This document shows positions 25,950 to 36,124 of a DNA stretch of 64,000 nt, piece after piece (the first letter of the stretch is position 1; the number at the start of each line of letters is the position of its first letter). Location: positions 310,001-374,000 of the forward strand of contig CALJHC010000004.1 of the NCBI GenBank assembly GCA_938075415.1, read 5' to 3'. The stretch comes from an uncultured Rubripirellula sp. (lineage in GTDB: Bacteria > Planctomycetota > Planctomycetia > Pirellulales > Pirellulaceae). Under the pieces are notes generated by a model. It was not told the origin of the DNA, did no database searches, and was given only the letters and a program-made list of their open reading frames with translations. Made by a program: the position numbers and the translations under genes.

Positions 25950-28900
25950 TTATCGGCCCATCTCAAAAGCATCGCTCGCACCCTGAACCAGCAGATAATT
26001 CTGATTAGTGGGTAAATCACCGAGTTCATCACTCGATCCATCCGGCCAAAGAACGACAACGTCCGTTATTGAATCAGCATCGCTGACTCCAAAAACGATC
26101 TCTCTTTGATTACTGCAATGGTAACCATCACCGGCAAACAATTGCATCTCGCGTTTGACCGGCCCAACACGACATTGAATTCGAACTCCAACTGCATCTC
26201 GGTGTGACTGGCGACCTTTCAATTGAAATCGCACAGAATTCCCCACCTCGCTCGTTTGGTTTATTAATAAAGCAACCGGCTCAAAAAGGTGCGTCACGAC
26301 TAAATCCGCTTGACGATCCCGATTGGCGTCAAGAACCGCAATCGCGCGAGCGAGATGCTTGCGAGTAAAGTACTCTCCTAAATCCGAAGCAATCAAACGA
26401 TCCCAGACAGCATTGCCCTGCCTGTGGAATACTTCGAAAGGCTGACGGTATGATCGACCTTTGTGGGTAAAGTCATCAATATCACCATTGGCAACGAATA
26501 ATTCCAAGTCCCCATCAGCATCCACATCCACCCACTGCGTACCATAAGCAAGCAGACTCTGGGATGGTTCGGCGAGTCCCGATGCATCCGATTGATCCGA
26601 CCACAAACCATCACTTACCTGTTCGTAATAAGTGTTGTGATCAGCGGAAAAATGAGTCACAAAAAAATCAACATCTGAATCCTGATCAGCATCACCAACC
26701 GCAATCCCCATGGAAGCCTGCGACAGAGATCGTTTATTGAACGCAACGCCTCGGAGAGTTGCCTGCTCAGAGAACTGAAAATCCGGGTCCCCGGAACCCA
26801 CCCAAAGATGGTTGGCGGTCATGTCATTTGCAACATAAAGGTCCAACCCGGGTTGCTGATCAAATTGACCAATTACAATTCCCATCCCCCTTCCTGGTTC
26901 GTGCTCACCGAGCCAGGAAGAACTCACGTCAACAAATCCCCCCGACCCATCACCTCTCCAGATTCGATCACCCTGAGCGGAGAAGGCGAGAGGTGAGCAC
27001 GAACGCGGTTCATCAACCTCGACTTCAACACATTCTCTTGTCAGCACATCTTCACCAGCGCAGTAGCCGACCTCAAAGAGATCACAATGACCGTCTCCGT
27101 CCAAATCAGACATTGCCACTGAAGTGGTCCAGTCAGAACCACTCAACCCAACAGATAAACTCACCTCGGTAAAAGTTCCATCACCGTTGTTTCGGTAAAG
27201 GCGGTTCTTGCCAATATTCGCGACAAACAAATCAGGAAATCCATCGGAATCGTAGTCACCGCAAGCGACGCCCTGAGCAAAACCGGGGTCGCCCGCCCCA
27301 CATCCATTCGTCTGATCCTCAAATCGCCCCTCAAGGTTGCGGTGCAATCGATTTTCACTGGAATCTTCTTTGCCCGGCGTTCCGTCCATCGCGGTCAGGT
27401 ATAAATCAGCCCATCCATCGAGATCGAAATCAATGACACCAGCACCGCCCGCGCCGGACTGATAAATACCGAGTCCAGATTCTTTTCCACCCTTAGAAGC
27501 GATTTTGCATGAATGCAGCAACTCGCGAGACAACGCCTCATCAACGAACCTTATGGAACGATTCGCTCCAGACACCGCGGACGCAGTGGTTTCCCCCGGC
27601 GAAACACGCCAATTGAATGACCCTGATTCGCGCAACGAGGCCTCCAAACCTGCACGAAAACCGAGATCTTGCCAAGGTGTTTGAGATGTCAGTTTGTCAC
27701 GCATGGAAGTAAAAAGAGCCGGCAGTTGCTCTTCCATATTTTGCGTCATTGCATAGGCCGCCTGCAGCCACGCGACGGCTTCCCACTGCCGACCAAGTTT
27801 CTCGAGTGTGACAGCAATTTTAACGGCAGCAGCCTGCGAGTTATTATTCCACGAAAGTAATGAATCAACGTTGGCTCGCAATTGATTGACCAGTGATGCT
27901 CGCTCAGCAGCACGCTTTGCCAATTCGGTGCGACCCTCTTCACCAAAAATTGCGGATAACCTCGTTAACGCTTCGCCATGATTAGGATCCAACATCACGA
28001 CCCTCTGAAATGCAAAAATGGCTTCGGCGGTTTGTTGTTGACGCTCCGCAAAAATACCCATCGCCATCCAATACTCGGGATGAGAATCGATGTCACTGGG
28101 CAAATCCTCACTCCAAGTCTCTAGCGTTTTGAATTCAGCATTTTCCACCAACGCTCTCCCAAAGAGCGCAACAGCTTCAGCAAAAGATGGATGAACTGCC
28201 ACAACTTGCCTCAGATCCTCAAGCACCTCTTTCCACTGGCCGTGATAAGCTGGAATCCTGGCGAGTGAGTATTGAGGACGTAAATCACTGGGGGATTGTT
28301 CCAAGGCATACTCACATGTGGACTTGACCGTTTGAGGTCGGCTGAGGTCCGAAAGAATGACCAACAGCCCAACATTGCCGTGCTGTCTCTGGACCAGCCA
28401 TTGCAAATGCTCGGCTGCTTCTCGCTCCAGCCCAACTGACACTTGCAATCCAAGAAGTTTTTGACGAACTATCGGATCACTGGGATAGAACTCAACCGCT
28501 TGATTCAAAACATCAATTGAATCAAAGGGGCGCCCGGCGTTGATGCACTGCTGACCCAACTTGTCCAGTAGCTTCATACTGGGTTTCGGACGACCAGCGT
28601 CCTGCGCGTGCGCATCAATGGCTTGTCGATAAAAACGGATCGACTTCCCAGGGTCCCCAACTTGCGCAGAAAGATCTCCGGCCAATTCAAGAACCTCAAC
28701 ATCAGCGGGGTCTACCAATAATCGCTCCTGAATCAAGGATTCCGCTGATTGGAATTGCCGCCGCAAGACCGCACGCCGAATCGACTGGATCGGATCGCCC
28801 TGAACCGCCTGAGTCGAATCACCTGCCTGATCAACCGCTGATCCGTCTGGCTTGCCCTTGCCACAACCCATCACGCCAAGGATCGATGCGAGAAGCAGGG

Positions 28901-28994
28901 CCCAACGGCAATGAAATAGCGATTCGACCGGCAAAGCCCCGCCCTTTTTGGTTGACCTGAAAGACTGCGAGTTGGTAGATGGGCACCAAAACAA
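25950..28994 (-). CDS. CRTAC1-family lipoprotein 1: TPR arm + FG-GAP propeller + ASPIC/UnbV domain
   Basis: The product is 1014 residues. A signal ends in LGVMGCGKG (lipobox Cys44). Residues ~65-470 are TPR-like helices (AAVKIAVTLEKLGRQWEAVAWL). From ~510 on come FG-GAP/VCBS repeats with calcium-loop motifs: DFDLDGWADLYL (~522), GDYDSDGFPDLF (~580) and DLDGDGHCDLFE (~630). Residues ~920-1000 are the ASPIC/UnbV domain (SHRDAVGVRIQ, FAGDGYHCSNQ, VVLWPDGS). It is probably a surface-exposed calcium-dependent propeller on a helical arm; the ligand is unknown. It most resembles lipoprotein 3 (37274), sharing the GDYxxDGFPD, RLYRNNGDGTF and WTTS...ADLDGDG series and a cysteine-bearing insert. The TTG start at 28994 is uncertain; the TTG at 28934 with an upstream AGGGCGGGG is an alternative. 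Confidence 0.88.
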   Translation of the reverse strand: MFWCPSTNSQSFRSTKKGGALPVESLFHCRWALLLASILGVMGCGKGKPDGSAVDQAGDSTQAVQGDPIQSIRRAVLRRQFQSAESLIQERLLVDPADVEVLELAGDLSAQVGDPGKSIRFYRQAIDAHAQDAGRPKPSMKLLDKLGQQCINAGRPFDSIDVLNQAVEFYPSDPIVRQKLLGLQVSVGLEREAAEHLQWLVQRQHGNVGLLVILSDLSRPQTVKSTCEYALEQSPSDLRPQYSLARIPAYHGQWKEVLEDLRQVVAVHPSFAEAVALFGRALVENAEFKTLETWSEDLPSDIDSHPEYWMAMGIFAERQQQTAEAIFAFQRVVMLDPNHGEALTRLSAIFGEEGRTELAKRAAERASLVNQLRANVDSLLSWNNNSQAAAVKIAVTLEKLGRQWEAVAWLQAAYAMTQNMEEQLPALFTSMRDKLTSQTPWQDLGFRAGLEASLRESGSFNWRVSPGETTASAVSGANRSIRFVDEALSRELLHSCKIASKGGKESGLGIYQSGAGGAGVIDFDLDGWADLYLTAMDGTPGKEDSSENRLHRNLEGRFEDQTNGCGAGDPGFAQGVACGDYDSDGFPDLFVANIGKNRLYRNNGDGTFTEVSLSVGLSGSDWTTSVAMSDLDGDGHCDLFEVGYCAGEDVLTRECVEVEVDEPRSCSPLAFSAQGDRIWRGDGSGGFVDVSSSWLGEHEPGRGMGIVIGQFDQQPGLDLYVANDMTANHLWVGSGDPDFQFSEQATLRGVAFNKRSLSQASMGIAVGDADQDSDVDFFVTHFSADHNTYYEQVSDGLWSDQSDASGLAEPSQSLLAYGTQWVDVDADGDLELFVANGDIDDFTHKGRSYRQPFEVFHRQGNAVWDRLIASDLGEYFTRKHLARAIAVLDANRDRQADLVVTHLFEPVALLINQTSEVGNSVRFQLKGRQSHRDAVGVRIQCRVGPVKREMQLFAGDGYHCSNQREIVFGVSDADSITDVVVLWPDGSSDELGDLPTNQNYLLVQGASDAFEMGR

Positions 28995-29504
28995 CGTCAG
29001 AATACAATGCTTGAATGATAAACGGCTGAAATCATTGACGCCAACACATCTTTGCCCGAACTGCAGACTAAAAATAGATGTACTGAAAACAGATGTAATG
29101 AGGAATGAGATTTATCATGCGAAACACTCGTTGGACCGAATCAAAGTACGATCACCGGTGGATTCGTCGATCGATTCGTCCTATCACCACCAAAGCGACC
29201 GCCACGCCTTACCCGGTTAATCTGAGCCCCTAATCACGGGACACAGCACAGAGGACGTCGACCGACCATCGCGGGAGTCGAAATTTCAAGATTTTCCGTT
29301 CTGACGCTTTAAATCAGTAAAACTGGACACAACAGTGACCGTTCCTTAAATAATGATCAGTCGTTTAACGAAGAAGTGTTCATGCTTAAAACAAGACCAT
29401 TTGTTGACACGGATTCGGCTCGTTCAAACTCGGCGAATCTTTCCTGAGATGGCTCAGCGGAGCTCAACAGCATACTTACCAAACCCACCAGTGAACCCTC
29501 AGCA
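28995..29504. other. Divergent spacer CRTAC1-1 / heptahaem cytochrome
   Basis: About 510 bp between a minus-strand and a plus-strand gene; it should hold both promoters. No hairpin or repeat that I can support. Confidence 0.4.
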
Positions 29505-31313
29505 ATGCAGATGCGAAGTTCCATCCAGCGAAAATTTCTTGGCTTAGCCTTTCTCCTGACGCTCTCGACGATCCTCAGCGCAGAAACCCCACGTAACATC
29601 GCTTCGGATGTCAATTACATCGGATCCGATGCCTGCAAGAAATGCCATCAGGAACAACACGGCTCCTGGCTGCAGACAACACACAGTCGCTCAATGGCAT
29701 CCCTGAAGCCCTCGGAAGCACAATCCAATGGCTCCTTCCATCACGCACCTTCCAACAGCGACTACGAAATCTTCCTGCGAGATGGAAAGCTTCATCATCG
29801 AGAAACACTGCTTGATAATGAGGGGAAACAACTTGCCACCACCGAACACCAAATCCTTTACACCATTGGTTCGGGAACGCACGGAAAAGGGTACCTCTAC
29901 CGTGACCAGAAAACACTCGGCCAATCACCGATTTCCTGGTACAAGGAAACGGGAAACTGGAATATGTCACCCGGATACGACATGCCGTTTCACCCTGGTT
30001 TTGGACGCAAGCTGAATAGCGAGTGTTTTTTTTGCCACGTTGGACAAATCGATCGCCAGGCGGGAAACCCAAATGACTTTAGCATTCTGGAAGAAGTCAT
30101 TGGCTGCGAGCGATGCCACGGACCGGGTGAACTACACGCCGATGCGCATCAACCGTCTTTGTTGAATGAGTCGCTATCCCTTGCTGGTCCGGATTTAACC
30201 ATCGCAAACCCTGCTACTTTGCCACGTGAACTCAGCGAGGCAATCTGCCAACAGTGTCATCTCCAAACTGCAGGCAAAGCGAGCCGCGCGGGAAAAAACG
30301 AATGGGACTTCCGTCCCGGTCAACGTCTCACTGATTACAGAATTGATTATCAATATCGCCTCGGTGATGACAGCATGCGGGTCGTCGGTCACGTCGAACA
30401 GTTGCATCAAAGTGCCTGCTATCAGCAAACTGCAAATCTGACATGCATCACTTGCCATGATCCCCACCGAACCATTGAGCCGTCTCGTTTGACGGCTCAT
30501 TACCGGTCGATCTGTCTACACTGTCACGAAGATGAATCCTGCGGCAAATCACTCGACCAACGACTCTCCATTGCCGAGAACAATTGCTCCCAGTGTCACA
30601 TGCCCAAGAAAGGCAGCGAGGTTCCACACACTGCCTTCTCGCATCATCGAATTGGCATTCATCGAGAACAAACGGGGGCCACGCAAGCAATCGCAGGACT
30701 CACACCAGTTCTCAATACATCCTCAATCTCAGCAGAGGATCTGGAGCGATGCATGGCGTTAGCAAAATTCCAAGTGTTACAGGAAGACCCAGGATCACCA
30801 AGCTTTCGAAGCTATGGGATGGACGCTGCAAGAAGTTTAATTGGCCTGAAGAATGCGGGAAAAGATGACCCCGATTCCAACACCGTGCTCGCGTTGCTCG
30901 CTCGCGATCAAGGCCAACCCGGCATCGCAAAAGACGTGGCTGAAGAAGTCATTGCGACCGAAGCCTCACCCAGCCGGGCGAGGATTGAATCGGTCAGATT
31001 ACTTGCCCAGCTGGCTTATCAAAGACGAGAGTATGAGCAAGCGATTAGACTCTATCAACAATTGACACAGTACGCACAAGAACCTGTTGACTTCTTCTAC
31101 TTGGGAATCAGCCAGCAGAACCAAGGCGACTCAGCCAATGCCGTTGAATCGCTAAAACGGACCGTCGCTCTGGCGCCCGCATACGTCGATGCTCATCAAA
31201 TCCTCAGTGCCATCCTGATCAAACAGGGACGGACCGACGAGGGAGCCAAGCATGCCGATTTAGCCAAGCGACATGCCGCAAGACTGCAAAGGCTCGGGGA
31301 GACGGGAAGATAG
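29505..31313 (+). CDS. Seven-haem c-type cytochrome with C-terminal TPR domain
   Basis: The product is 602 residues with a Sec signal peptide (FLGLAFLLTLSTILSAE, cleavage ~26), so it is periplasmic or outward-facing. There are seven CxxCH haem sites: CKKCH (~44), CFFCH (~174), CERCH (~201), CQQCH (~248), CITCH (~313), CLHCH (~337) and CSQCH (~361). The first stands alone and the other six are clustered, a layout related to cytochrome c554-type proteins. The conserved CHMPKKG...HHRIGIH closes the haem domain. Residues ~410-600 are TPRs (EYEQAIRLYQQL, GDSANAVESLKRTVALAPAY). The haem part is paralogous to the gene at 60647, which lacks the TPRs. Its position between CRTAC1 genes and the shared TPR theme suggest a common complex; no partner is proven. 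Confidence 0.93.
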   Translation: MQMRSSIQRKFLGLAFLLTLSTILSAETPRNIASDVNYIGSDACKKCHQEQHGSWLQTTHSRSMASLKPSEAQSNGSFHHAPSNSDYEIFLRDGKLHHRETLLDNEGKQLATTEHQILYTIGSGTHGKGYLYRDQKTLGQSPISWYKETGNWNMSPGYDMPFHPGFGRKLNSECFFCHVGQIDRQAGNPNDFSILEEVIGCERCHGPGELHADAHQPSLLNESLSLAGPDLTIANPATLPRELSEAICQQCHLQTAGKASRAGKNEWDFRPGQRLTDYRIDYQYRLGDDSMRVVGHVEQLHQSACYQQTANLTCITCHDPHRTIEPSRLTAHYRSICLHCHEDESCGKSLDQRLSIAENNCSQCHMPKKGSEVPHTAFSHHRIGIHREQTGATQAIAGLTPVLNTSSISAEDLERCMALAKFQVLQEDPGSPSFRSYGMDAARSLIGLKNAGKDDPDSNTVLALLARDQGQPGIAKDVAEEVIATEASPSRARIESVRLLAQLAYQRREYEQAIRLYQQLTQYAQEPVDFFYLGISQQNQGDSANAVESLKRTVALAPAYVDAHQILSAILIKQGRTDEGAKHADLAKRHAARLQRLGETGR

Positions 31314-31339
31314 AGATGGGGAGACGGGAAAATAGATCT
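31296..31339. repeat. 22-bp tandem duplication across a stop codon
   Basis: Two adjacent copies starting GGGGAGACGGGAA, differing at three positions. The first copy contains the last codons and TAG stop (31311-31313) of the cytochrome; the second lies in the 3' untranslated region. Confidence 0.85.
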
Positions 31340-31421
31340 TCAGTTCCGCCGCAAACGATCCGAACGAAAGTAAATCAGTCATCGACCACCACTGACTGAA
31401 TTATCCATGGTCTCGACTGAT

Positions 31422-34400
31422 TTATCGTTGACGATGCAAACCGCCAACTCCAGCACCCTCAATCAACAGCAATCGCTGATTGACTTCGACAAGACCAAAT
31501 GATTCGATCTCGCCACTTGGCCAGGTCACTTCTATTTTCTCGATTGCCGTGGCCTCACCAACACCAAAATGAAGTGTTGGCTCGTTTCGGCAAAGGTAAC
31601 CATCCCCACCAACCAACCATCGAGTTGAAGTCTCTCCGTCGACCACAATCGACACCTTGGCTCCAATTGCATCTCGCTCACTTCGCGTCCCCACCAGTTG
31701 CACCTGCAACCAATTTTTCCCCGCATCGGTCTGGTTAAGAAGCAAGGCAGTCGGCGATCCTAAATGGGTGATCACCAGATCCATCTGCCCATCACGATTG
31801 AAATCAAGTCGCGCCATACCGCGACCTAGATACTTGCCCTGCCAATACCCCGCTGGTTCTTCAACATCAAGCAGGCGAAACTCAGAGCCCAAGTTGACAA
31901 AGAATTGCGGTGGCTGCTCCAGTGGTTCCCCCGGAGCTTTTTCGATGTTGCCATTTGTCACGGCCAAATCCGGCTTGCCATCGTTGTTGTAATCAATCGC
32001 CTGACAACCAAATCCGAGGACAGAAAGACTCTCTTGATGCAACTTGTATTGAATGGCGCGATCTTCGAAAGCCCCTCCTCGATTGATAAAAAAGCTGACC
32101 GGTTCCAAGTAAAAGTTTGCGATATGCAGATCGAGTGTCCCAGAGCTATCAAAATCTGCCGCTGCAATTCCCATGGAGGCTGTCGCAATGCCACCGTATC
32201 CGTGTGCACAACCTGTCAATGCCGCGATTTCTTTCCATGGTTGGTCGAGTTCAGGGCGAACCCAAAGATGATTTGCGCGAATATCATTTCCAATGAAAAT
32301 CTCGTTGCCTGGTTGATCATTCCAATCGGCAATGACCACACCCAAGCCCGTACTCGCGGCATCTTTAGAATCGCTAATTCGCCTTGTCTCCAGACCGCCA
32401 CGCCCATCATTAATCGTCAATCGATCAATGCCCGGAACAAATGACGCTGGCGAAACCGTTAGCACATTTCCGTCCTCATTCAATTCAGGACGCTTTAACA
32501 TTTCCTTGTCTTCGACGTAGTAAAGCGATACCAAATCAGGAATCGCATCACCCGAAATATCACCCATCGCTACCGAACTGACCAGATTTTTGTTGTCAGG
32601 ATCTAGATCGAATTCGCGTTGCTGAAAAGTCCCGTCACCATTATTGATCAGAAGGACTTTATTACCGATATTGGCGAGCACCAAGTCCTGAAAACCATCT
32701 TGGTTCCAATCCCCCGCTGTGACACCAATCGTGTAGAGCGTCTCGCTAACACCGGCGATCCCCCCCACCTCTTCAATCCCCTTATCCACTTGCCGGAAAA
32801 ACAAATTGGATACGGCTGCCCGCATCGCAGGAGGCTCAGTGCCGCCTTGCGCTAAATAGAGATCCACATGACCATCCAGATCGTAATCCAATGCCGCCGC
32901 ACCCCCACCAAGAGACTGATAAAGAGCAAAACGCTGTGCCTGCGGTTCACTGGAAACCAAGTAAGTGTGCCCCAAACCCAAACGCTCTGAAACATTTTCA
33001 AACTTGGGACGCGGGTACTCGAAATTAGAACTGGAATTCGCCGGGGGTAAGGATGCAATCGACTCGCTGGGCTTCTCGATCTTCGGCTCCTCGAAATCAT
33101 CGATGCTCATCCTCTCCAAGCGAACTTCCTGATTGGGAAACGCGATGGAAGCCGACGCCAACTCCTTACGAAGATCATTCAACAGGCCGAGATCCTGTTC
33201 GGTTGCCTCACGATAAAATGCACCAAACAAACGCCACGTTACTGCCTCCAGCGGTCTGCCAAGCTTTTCCAGATTCTGGGCCACCGTCTCAAAGTCTTCT
33301 GAATTAGCTCTTTCTGCTTCGCCAATCGCATTACTGGCTAAAGTCGCATTTCGCTGCGTCACGTATCGCTCAACCCAACGCTCGGCCTCTTCAGTGCGTC
33401 CCAAAGCTTGAAGGGCCTGATTGATGCGACGCATGGAACCTAAATCTGTCGGATCACGATCGATCGCATTGAGCAGAGCATGCACGGCCTCGTCAAACCT
33501 GCGTTCAGAAACTAGCGATGCACCTATCGCCGCCCAGTACTCAGAGTAATCCTGAACCGCGGTATCAACGTTTGCCAACCACCACTGGAAACGCTGATCA
33601 TCTTGAGCTTCAATCGCCAATAAGCCATAGAATGCCATCACCGAGGGCAAAACCCCATCACCGCGAATGGTCTCATCCAATACCGCTACCGCCTCGGGGA
33701 ATCGACTTGCGGTAGCCAACATTCTTGCCTCCGCGACCGAACCAATTGGCAAATAACGCCTTGACGCGTTGGACTCCGTTTCAGGGTCCTCGAAAATCGC
33801 GTGCCCCAGAACTAGCAACGCGTGCAATTCATCCTGACGCACATCACCGAGACGGCAAAGCGTTCGGAGATGCACGGCAGCCTCATGCCGGCGACCCTGG
33901 CGATTGTAAAGAAACGCTAGTTGTCGATGAGCTACCACCGCTGACGGAACGGCAGCTAACACACGCTTGTATCGATTTTCAGCCTCGTCGTACTGTTGCG
34001 ATGCCATCGACCAATCAGCGGACTGCCCCAAAGCTGGCAAACCGGCATTGGGATCGTCCAACGGAATTGAATCCAATAGCTCGATGGCTGATTCAAAATC
34101 GCCAAAATCTGCCTGCGTTTGAGCTAAGCGAAATAAAACTTCCACATTGGTCGGGTCGGTGAGGAGAACACGTTGCAACGCATCGGCAGCTTCCCGAGTT
34201 TTTCCTGCTTTCGCCAAACGTGCTGCTCGATCAATTTCAGCTTCGGAGTCGAACACAGAAGCCTCCACTGCAGTTTCCGATAGCGTGGCGGAACTGCTTT
34301 GGCCGGTCTCGACTGACGAACCAGTAAGGTCCGTTTCACCTTCTGAATTGCAACCAAGCAAAGTGATGACCAGGCAAGTAACAAGCGGCATTCGATGGAT

Positions 34401-34430
34401 GGCTGTCTGCTTCATGCCGCTTAATTTCAT
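31422..34430 (-). CDS. CRTAC1-family lipoprotein 2: TPR arm + FG-GAP propeller + ASPIC/UnbV domain
   Basis: The product is ~1002 residues from the ATG at 34430; a TTG at 34442 is also possible. The lipobox is VITLLGCNSE. The TPR arm covers ~50-430 and includes the stretch GLPALGQSADW...AENRYKRVL...LYNRQGRRHEAAVHLRTLC, which is shared closely with lipoproteins 6 and 7. The FG-GAP region starts near 513 (YDLDGHVDLYLAQGG), with GDWNQDGFQDLVLANIG, NNGDGTFQ and DYNNDGKPDLAVTNG. The ASPIC/UnbV domain is ~905-1000 (VGTRSERDAIGAKV, GGDGYLCRNEP, VTWPSGEIES). It reads towards the cytochrome gene (108 bp between stops). Its C-terminal GDGYLC carries a cysteine seen in most paralogues here. Confidence 0.9.
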   Translation of the reverse strand: MKLSGMKQTAIHRMPLVTCLVITLLGCNSEGETDLTGSSVETGQSSSATLSETAVEASVFDSEAEIDRAARLAKAGKTREAADALQRVLLTDPTNVEVLFRLAQTQADFGDFESAIELLDSIPLDDPNAGLPALGQSADWSMASQQYDEAENRYKRVLAAVPSAVVAHRQLAFLYNRQGRRHEAAVHLRTLCRLGDVRQDELHALLVLGHAIFEDPETESNASRRYLPIGSVAEARMLATASRFPEAVAVLDETIRGDGVLPSVMAFYGLLAIEAQDDQRFQWWLANVDTAVQDYSEYWAAIGASLVSERRFDEAVHALLNAIDRDPTDLGSMRRINQALQALGRTEEAERWVERYVTQRNATLASNAIGEAERANSEDFETVAQNLEKLGRPLEAVTWRLFGAFYREATEQDLGLLNDLRKELASASIAFPNQEVRLERMSIDDFEEPKIEKPSESIASLPPANSSSNFEYPRPKFENVSERLGLGHTYLVSSEPQAQRFALYQSLGGGAAALDYDLDGHVDLYLAQGGTEPPAMRAAVSNLFFRQVDKGIEEVGGIAGVSETLYTIGVTAGDWNQDGFQDLVLANIGNKVLLINNGDGTFQQREFDLDPDNKNLVSSVAMGDISGDAIPDLVSLYYVEDKEMLKRPELNEDGNVLTVSPASFVPGIDRLTINDGRGGLETRRISDSKDAASTGLGVVIADWNDQPGNEIFIGNDIRANHLWVRPELDQPWKEIAALTGCAHGYGGIATASMGIAAADFDSSGTLDLHIANFYLEPVSFFINRGGAFEDRAIQYKLHQESLSVLGFGCQAIDYNNDGKPDLAVTNGNIEKAPGEPLEQPPQFFVNLGSEFRLLDVEEPAGYWQGKYLGRGMARLDFNRDGQMDLVITHLGSPTALLLNQTDAGKNWLQVQLVGTRSERDAIGAKVSIVVDGETSTRWLVGGDGYLCRNEPTLHFGVGEATAIEKIEVTWPSGEIESFGLVEVNQRLLLIEGAGVGGLHRQR

Positions 34431-34888
34431 TTTGTTGTCCAATTTTCTCGCAACCGCAAATTGTACCGAATTATCGATATCGACTTATCTTCCGTTAACC
34501 CTAGCGACTGTAATTCCCATCTGGTGATAACAAGACAATCTCACAGACACTCGCTGACAATTGACATTCTGGTGGTATGCAATTGCCGTATTCTAATGCT
34601 GTGGCCTTAAAACTCTTGAACTCAAACCTTCGTCACCGCTAACGATTGGTGGTTCTGGAAGCTTCTCAGAAAATCGTGTTACCTTGCCAGTCGGTGCAGG
34701 AAACACCCATCACTTCATCCCGAAATCGGTAGAGAACGGCGGGACATTGCAAACGTACCTACACCATCAATTCCCACTCCATCAAAAGGTTTTTTAAGCA
34801 ATCACCTAAATGGTTGGAGAATAAAAAAAGCGGGCGTGATTACATCACGCCCGCTTACTGTTGCATCCGAGTCAGAAGTCCGCTGAGA
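34431..34888. other. Spacer between CRTAC1-2 and DUF1559-A
   Basis: About 460 bp. It carries the DUF1559 terminator (34823-34856) at its right end, and the rest should hold the promoter of the CRTAC1 gene. A TTGACA occurs at 34562, but no -10 box lies at a suitable distance. Confidence 0.45.
34823..34856 (-). terminator. Strong intrinsic terminator after DUF1559-A
   Basis: A perfect 11-bp stem (AGCGGGCGTGA / TCACGCCCGCT) with a 5-nt loop is followed on the minus strand by seven T. It begins 32 bp beyond the DUF1559 stop codon. Confidence 0.93.
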
Positions 34889-36124
34889 CTACTGGTTCAA
34901 CTGCTCTTGAATCGTTTCTCGAGACGCCTTGGTACCGAGAGCACCCCAAAGCCCGTATGGGCTTTCGCGTCCTACTCCGCCGTTTGCTCCGAGTCCGTCA
35001 CCATTGTCTCGCCCGTAAGCGATGTGGTTTTGATCACCAGATTCAATTGAATCAGTGATGAACACAACGGCACCATCAGACATCAGCACGTGAGCACCAC
35101 CTTGGTGATAACTCGAGGCACAGTAGGTTCCTGCGTGACCGTGCCAACGTTGAACGTTGTAACTGTTCGGAGGAGTGATGGTGTTGAACGTCGAAAATTC
35201 AGGACGCCCATCAGGCCATCGTCGACCACGACCGTGGTTGGCATTGCCGTCGTAGCAAGGCTTGCCACCACATGGACTCAATCCACCCGTGCTCGTATCA
35301 CCGTTGATGTAAGCGGGACGCTCTGGATCGAGGTAACGCTTCCAGTAAGCTGGTGGCTGATCCCAAACAGCATTGTCTGCCGCCATGATCGTACCTGAAG
35401 CACGCAAAGCACGATCGTTCACGATGTGCTCACCAGCCATGATCGTGTTGGCAAGTCCATCGGTGATGTCGCGGAACTTGGTAAAGTGACGGAAGCGGAA
35501 AACACCACGTGCCCAACGCTCCGAATCCTCTTCACCCCAACCGCCCCAGTTACCACATCTGCCCTCACGATTACATCCACCGTCGGCTTGCTCGAAGATT
35601 GCATCTCCGTTGTTAGCTGCGTAGTTGGTGAAGGCGACGCGTTCGCTGATAGCGACGATCGGGTCACTGGGGCAACGGTAGGTCGGAACCTGCGTTAACC
35701 AAGGTTGATAATTTTGATGCCATGGATTCGGTCCCATCGCTGGGTACTCGCTTCCAGGTGCACGCGTTGAACCGTTACGGTTCTTGTTAAATGGGTTGCT
35801 GATCTGCTCCCACAACGCTTGCTGCTCGATGAAAGGGGTAATCCCAACCATCCAGCTCAACCAGTTGAAGTTCGATTTGTCGCCGTTACCTGAAACGTTG
35901 TACGTTCCGCCAGCGTTTTTTGGCAGATTCTTGTACGCGGAATGATAGTTGTGCAGCGCCAAGCCGATTTGCTTGAAATTGTTACTGCAACTCATTCGCC
36001 GGGCAGCCTCTCTCGCTGCCTGAACAGCAGGAAGCAGCAGACCGACAAGAATACCGATAATCGCGATGACTACCAGCAACTCGACCAGGGTGAAACCTGA
36101 GCGTCGAGCATTTGAAGATTTCAT
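34889..36124 (-). CDS. DUF1559 protein with type IV pilin-like N-terminus (A)
   Basis: The product is 411 residues from the ATG at 36124, which has AGGAG eight bases upstream; a TTG six bases earlier is less likely. The N-terminus is a class III prepilin signal: basic leader, then [16 protein letters not shown] with Glu at +5, then [17 protein letters not shown]. The rest is DUF1559 ([53 protein letters not shown]). Planctomycetes carry large families of these; they are thought to be pseudopilin-like, processed at the G/F bond by a prepilin peptidase, but their job is unknown. It lies downstream of a small lipoprotein gene, as does the second copy at 58555. Confidence 0.93.
   Translation of the reverse strand: MKSSNARRSGFTLVELLVVIAIIGILVGLLLPAVQAAREAARRMSCSNNFKQIGLALHNYHSAYKNLPKNAGGTYNVSGNGDKSNFNWLSWMVGITPFIEQQALWEQISNPFNKNRNGSTRAPGSEYPAMGPNPWHQNYQPWLTQVPTYRCPSDPIVAISERVAFTNYAANNGDAIFEQADGGCNREGRCGNWGGWGEEDSERWARGVFRFRHFTKFRDITDGLANTIMAGEHIVNDRALRASGTIMAADNAVWDQPPAYWKRYLDPERPAYINGDTSTGGLSPCGGKPCYDGNANHGRGRRWPDGRPEFSTFNTITPPNSYNVQRWHGHAGTYCASSYHQGGAHVLMSDGAVVFITDSIESGDQNHIAYGRDNGDGLGANGGVGRESPYGLWGALGTKASRETIQEQLNQ

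Noticed and set aside
34562..34605. TTGACA with a downstream TATTCT as a promoter
   Set aside because: The spacing is 22 bp, too long for a standard sigma-70 promoter, and it points away from the nearest gene that needs one.
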